In this document: positions 60,700 through 64,000 of the stretch, one piece after another
Layout: every line of letters starts with the position of its first letter
Numbering within the stretch: the stretch's first letter is position 1
Source: Coenobita brevimanus
Lineage: Eukaryota; Arthropoda; Malacostraca; Decapoda; Coenobitidae
Direction: 5' to 3'
Assembly: GCA_032717465.1 (NCBI GenBank)
Contig: CM064658.1
Location: 10,504,850-10,568,849 of the forward strand
DNA length: 64,000 bases
The notes under the pieces: model-generated
Seen by the model: only the letters and a program-made list of their open reading frames with translations
Told to the model about the DNA's origin: nothing
Databases searched by the model: none
Program-made: the position numbers and the translations under genes

Positions 60700-61855
60700 A
60701 TCTATTGCCAGACGCCTTAATCCAGTACGGGGTGGCCACAAACAAATCGCCTCCACGTCGCCCTGTCCCCCGCCATTTCACTGCCCTGCTCCTAACTCAC
60801 ACTCCCCTCTCTCATATACCTCTCCACGCCATCCCTCCATCTCATCTTTGGCCTCCTGCTCCCTCTCCCCCCCTCCACCTCACTCACATTTACTCTCCTT
60901 GTAAGTCTTTCACCCTCCATCCTCTTCACATGGCCAAAGCACCTCAGTGTGTTCCTCCTAACGCTTCCTGTCACATCCACATCCACACCACAACGCTCCT
61001 TTATATTCTCATTTGTCAGCCTGTCTCTCCATGTGACTCCACAGGCACCTCTTAAATAACTCATTTCCACTGCTCTCACTCTTGACTTGCGTCCTTCCAA
61101 CAACGTCCAAGCTTCACTTCCATACGTTAGAGTTGGTATCATAATACTGTCATAAAGTAACTTTTTCACCTCCATTGTCACTTCCCTGTTTCTTATCACT
61201 ACTTTCAAGGAACCAGCAACCTTTCTTCCTTGTTGTACCCTTTCAAGCACTTCACCCTCCAAACGTCCATCCTTACTCATCACAGTTCCCAAGTACTTAA
61301 ACGTACTCACATTTTCCATTTCCTCACCATCTAACTTCACTGTACAGTCGCTAAGAAAAGTATCCTCCCACCGCATGAACGCAGGACTTAACAATGTGTC
61401 GGGCGATTGAAGCAGTGTCGGTATTGTTAGCAAGCCTGGCTCTCTCAAATATCACGATAGATTCGGTACCTCATATCTAGATCCGAAGTTTGAGTCGAGG
61501 ATTTCAGATATCCGATACAGAGTCTATATTGTTCTGTTCTACTCATACAGGCTACGCATCGGAAATAAATGAATAATCCAATTTCATACATCCGAGATAA
61601 TTCCCTTATTGCATTTCACACTTTAACTCGTACACCGCTGCACCTTATATAAACCGGGGCTACTAACAGATCTCACGCTCACTTAATATTTTCCATATTT
61701 CTTCGTTCGTTGTGTCAGATTGACTCACGGCACCTTTGGGAGGATACTTTTTTGAGCGACTGTACATTCACTGACTTCACCCCTCTCAAAGACCATCACC
61801 TTGCTCTTCCCTACATTCACCTTTAGATTCCGTTTCTTACACACTCTCCCGAAAG
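60700..61855 (-). pseudogene. RTE-like RT C-terminal part (minus-strand half)
   Basis: Begins at FGRVCKKRNLKVNVGKSKVM next to the inversion junction, is cut by the MITE after SECTV, and continues VKLDGEEMENVSTFKYLGTV, TYGSEAWTLL, LRGACGVTWRDRLTNENIKE, RRNTLRCFGHVKRM and MRWRDGVERYMREG. Apart from the MITE and C-terminal damage near 60,790 the frame is well kept. Confidence 0.8.
61345..61762. mobile_element. Mariner-type MITE, 418 bp
   Basis: 26-bp terminal inverted repeats (CAGTCGCTAAGAAAAGTATC / CAGTCGCTCAAAAAAGTATC) at 61,345-61,370 and 61,737-61,762 with two mismatches, flanked by TA on both sides (61,343-61,344 and 61,763-61,764). Removing it restores the LINE sequence CACTGTACATTCACTGAC seen in copy 1. 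There is no coding. Confidence 0.9.
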
Positions 61856-63265
61856 AGCTAACTAAAAAGACGAACAAGAAGCCTCGGACAAGGACTAACC
61901 AAAAGATGACGACCAAGGACTGGACAAAGGACATGGTACGGATCGCGACCTGGAATGTAAGGGGTGAGAATGATGAGGTGAAAGAAAGAGAGATTGTCCA
62001 GGTGCTTGAGGGTGCGAAAGTGGATGTATGTGGAATAACTGAAACTAAATGGAGAGGAGAGAGTGTGAGAGAATAGGAGTATGGATGGGATATATGTGCA
62101 GGAGTAGGTAAGAATGAGAGGGCAAAAGGAGTGTGTATTGTTGGGAGTAAAAGATGGAAGAAGAACTCAAGGATTGTGTGGGTAAGATTGAAAGTTGGAA
62201 TACAAATGTGGGTGATTGTGTGCGTGTTTGCAGCAACGGCAGATAGTGCAAGCGAGAGAAGAGTTCTGGGCAAATGTGAAAGTGTGCATGGAAAAGTCTG
62301 GAAGGAATGAGGGAGTGTTTTTGATTGGTGATATGAATGGTAAAGTAGGAATTGTGAAGGTGGATGGAATAGTTGGTGAATGGGGTGTGCCTGTTGAGAT
62401 AGATGAGAATGCCAGTGCAATAGTGGACATTTGTGCCGGGAGGGAGTTGGTGATAGCCAATACCCTCTTCTGGAACAAAATGACCCACAGGTATACATGG
62501 CGAATGATGAGAAGGATGAGTTGTGAACTGAATGAAAGGAAGGCAATGATTGATTATGTGTGTGTGGATGAAAGGATGCGAAGATGTGTAATGGATGCAA
62601 GAGCTTATAGAGGTTGGTGGAGTGGACTTTCTGACCACTACTTGGTGGTGGCCAGAATCGAGATCCAAGTAAGATGGAGAAATAGAAGAAGGGAAGGACG
62701 AGAGGAAGGGGTAGTTACAAAGACAGTGAAAAGGTTACAAAAGGATGAGGAAAATGCAGAATGTAAGAAAGAAGTGGAGGAACGATTGGGTAAACATGAA
62801 TGGATGCAGATGGGGAATGTGGAAGGTGTGTGCAAGATATTCAAAGAGGAAATATGTGCAGCATGTGATGTGGTGTGTGGGGTGAAGAGAAGACGGAAGG
62901 AGGTGCAAGGAACAGCATGGTGGAATGAAGAGGTGAGACAGGCTGTGGCACAACAGAAGAAAGCATACAATGAATGGGTGAGAAATAGGGGCGTGGAAGA
63001 AGTTGAGAGGCAGAAGAGAGAGTTATATGTAGAAAGGAAGAGAGAGGTGAAAAGATTAATAAGAGAGAGTAAGAAGAGAGTGGATGAGGAATTTGGAAGG
63101 AATTTGAGCGTAAAGTGGAGGGACTGTAAGAAAATGTTCTGGAAAGAGGTGGAGAGAGTAAGAGAGGGTGGCAGTGAAGTTAGTAGGGGAGTGAAAGATA
63201 AAAATGGTAGATTACTAGTGTAGAAGGGAGGAAAAATGAGCAGATGGAGAGAACAATTCATAGAC
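61856..63265 (+). pseudogene. RTE-like endonuclease and linker (inverted 5' half)
   Basis: Starts with MTTKDWTKDMVRIATWNVRG, ITETKWRGE (endonuclease N-terminus, Asn and Glu motifs), a stop at 62,074-62,076, then an open frame 62,216-63,223 with GDMNGKVG, DICAGRELVIANTLFWNKMT, DYVCVDERM, SGLSDHYLVVARIE and the linker (GTAWWNEEVRQAV, EFGRNLSV). TAG at 63,221-63,223 replaces a Glu codon, after which KMSRWREQF continues to the breakpoint. It gives the only view of the 5' end of this family in the window. Confidence 0.8.
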
Positions 63266-63269
63266 AAAC

Positions 63270-63537
63270 CCAAACAAAAATACACACACACACACACAGT
63301 AACAGGTACAACGACGCACACACAAAAAACGCTGATACACATTAAGACAGAGATGCACACAGATATACAGTACATGCACACACAGACATATACACGCTCA
63401 CGGACACACTCCCAGACATTCTCACACACAGAAAGATACGTAGACACTCATACAGTCAAACCCACAGACAGACACACTCCCAGTCAGATCGACAAACAGA
63501 CAGACAGATACATACCAACACAGAGAGAGAGAGAAAC

Positions 63538-63592
<55 letters not shown>
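63270..63592. repeat. CA/ACAG-rich tract ending in (AC)n
   Basis: Low-complexity ACACA, CACAGA and CAGACA sequence, with pure AC repeats at 63,539-63,592. Frames across it are artefacts. Confidence 0.9.
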
Positions 63593-63595
<3 letters not shown>

Positions 63596-64000
63596 GTTAT
63601 AACATAACTTTTGCTCTCACTTTGCGAATAGGGATGTAAAAAAAAAATTGTCAAAGAAGTGTTACACACAAGGCTATAACATAACTCAGGCACTTCCCTT
63701 AATTCAAAACTGGCACCTCTTAGTCTTGAATGTTGAGCAGTAACAGAAAGTTAACAAAAAATAATGATTCTAATTACTAGGAAATGATATGGAAAGGATG
63801 TCAGGTTATACAAAGGGGAAAAAATAATAAAATGTATGAAGCTGTGCGAATGGCTGTGAGCAAAAAACCACTGAAGGAAGGTCTAGGTAGTAAACTAAAC
63901 TTTAATATCATCCAAACAATATGTTTTATCTCCAGTATTAATCATTACGATGCGCTAAAAACCACTGGACCAAGGTCAAGGCAGTACTGTAAAATAAAAT
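63593..64000. other. No recognised gene
   Basis: AT-rich sequence with a duplicated phrase GTTATAACATAACT / GCTATAACATAACT near 63,595 and 63,672. Nothing else is identified. Confidence 0.5.

Larger units (their letters stand above)
60691..63265 (-). mobile_element. RTE-like LINE with ATAG tail, copy 5, with 5' inversion
   Basis: The 3' half lies on the minus strand (61,855 to tail 60,691-60,706), and the 5' half of the same family follows head-to-head on the plus strand (61,856-63,265). About 0.9 kb of RT, present in the 5.9-8.5 kb copy, is missing between the halves. This is the arrangement expected from twin priming. A 418-bp MITE interrupts the minus-strand half. Confidence 0.8.

Noticed and set aside
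61725..62600. 291-codon minus-strand frame
   Set aside because: It is the antisense of the inverted endonuclease half joined to the end of the true minus-strand RT half; only its last part is element coding.
60676..63266. AGACAAAC on both sides of the twin-primed LINE as a target duplication
   Set aside because: The left copy is about ten bases away from the tail and lies in ACAG-rich sequence where such words are common.
62638..63447. 269-codon minus-strand frame
   Set aside because: Antisense of the LINE linker and of CA-rich repeats, with composition to match.

Overview
This 64-kb window looks like intergenic DNA from an animal, most likely a decapod crustacean. The organism call rests on the recurrent non-LTR retrotransposon proteins, especially a Jockey/CR1-like family present as five insertions and an RTE-like family present as five, and on the very dense dinucleotide microsatellites. 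It is an inference from family resemblance recalled without a search. I recognise no host protein gene, rRNA or conventional tRNA gene. Almost everything identifiable is a mobile element, a fragment of one, or a simple or tandem repeat.

Layout. 1-4,900: 5'-cut I-clade LINE (ORF1 end, then endonuclease, reverse transcriptase and RNase H), broken by a nonsense codon and frameshifts, lying against a decayed Ty3/gypsy gag. 5,866-8,524: antisense RTE-like LINE. 8,525-13,400: possible LTR, Jockey-like 3' half, tRNA-derived SINE, long (TA)n/(GA)n tracts, RTE fragment. 13,925-17,000: kilobase-scale tandem repeat block containing a 906-bp mariner-type MITE. 17,974-21,587: antisense LINE encoding a 2A-like DIESNPGP peptide and a PHD-like finger. 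21,588-24,020: another LINE. 24,545-25,546: Tc1-like transposase pseudogene. 26,814-29,726: hAT-type element with two nested fold-back elements. 29,917-33,560: SINE and a second Jockey copy. 34,713-35,730: solo LTR with a 5-bp target duplication. 36,061-38,735: second, inverted block of the same tandem repeat, split by an RTE insertion with a 12-bp duplication. 39,413-40,191: LTR-like segment. 40,192-43,236: the only intact LINE, an uninterrupted 970-codon ORF between perfect inverted repeats. 43,240-46,200: microsatellites, fragments and minisatellites. 46,203-48,055: RTE copy cut by an 819-bp hAT with a perfect 8-bp duplication. 48,793-58,432: Jockey copy cut by a 7.4-kb fold-back element (50,443-57,816), whose centre holds a further Jockey copy. 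58,440-60,690: several minisatellites. 60,691-63,265: RTE copy with a 5' inversion of the twin-priming type, interrupted by a 418-bp MITE.

How the parts relate. Nesting and empty sites give a relative chronology. The repeat block at 13.9-17 kb lacks the LINE found in its homologue at 36-38.7 kb, and the homologue lacks the MITE found in the first block, so each is the empty site for the other. LINE families end in their own tail types (AATC, ATAG, ACT, GAAT or short poly(A)) and so seed microsatellites. Most RT copies carry stops, frameshifts or a lost catalytic Asp; the LINE at 40,262-43,174 is the only one that could encode a complete enzyme. The observations most worth follow-up are the palindromic fold-back element, the 2A-bearing LINE, and the intact LINE with its mirrored ends.
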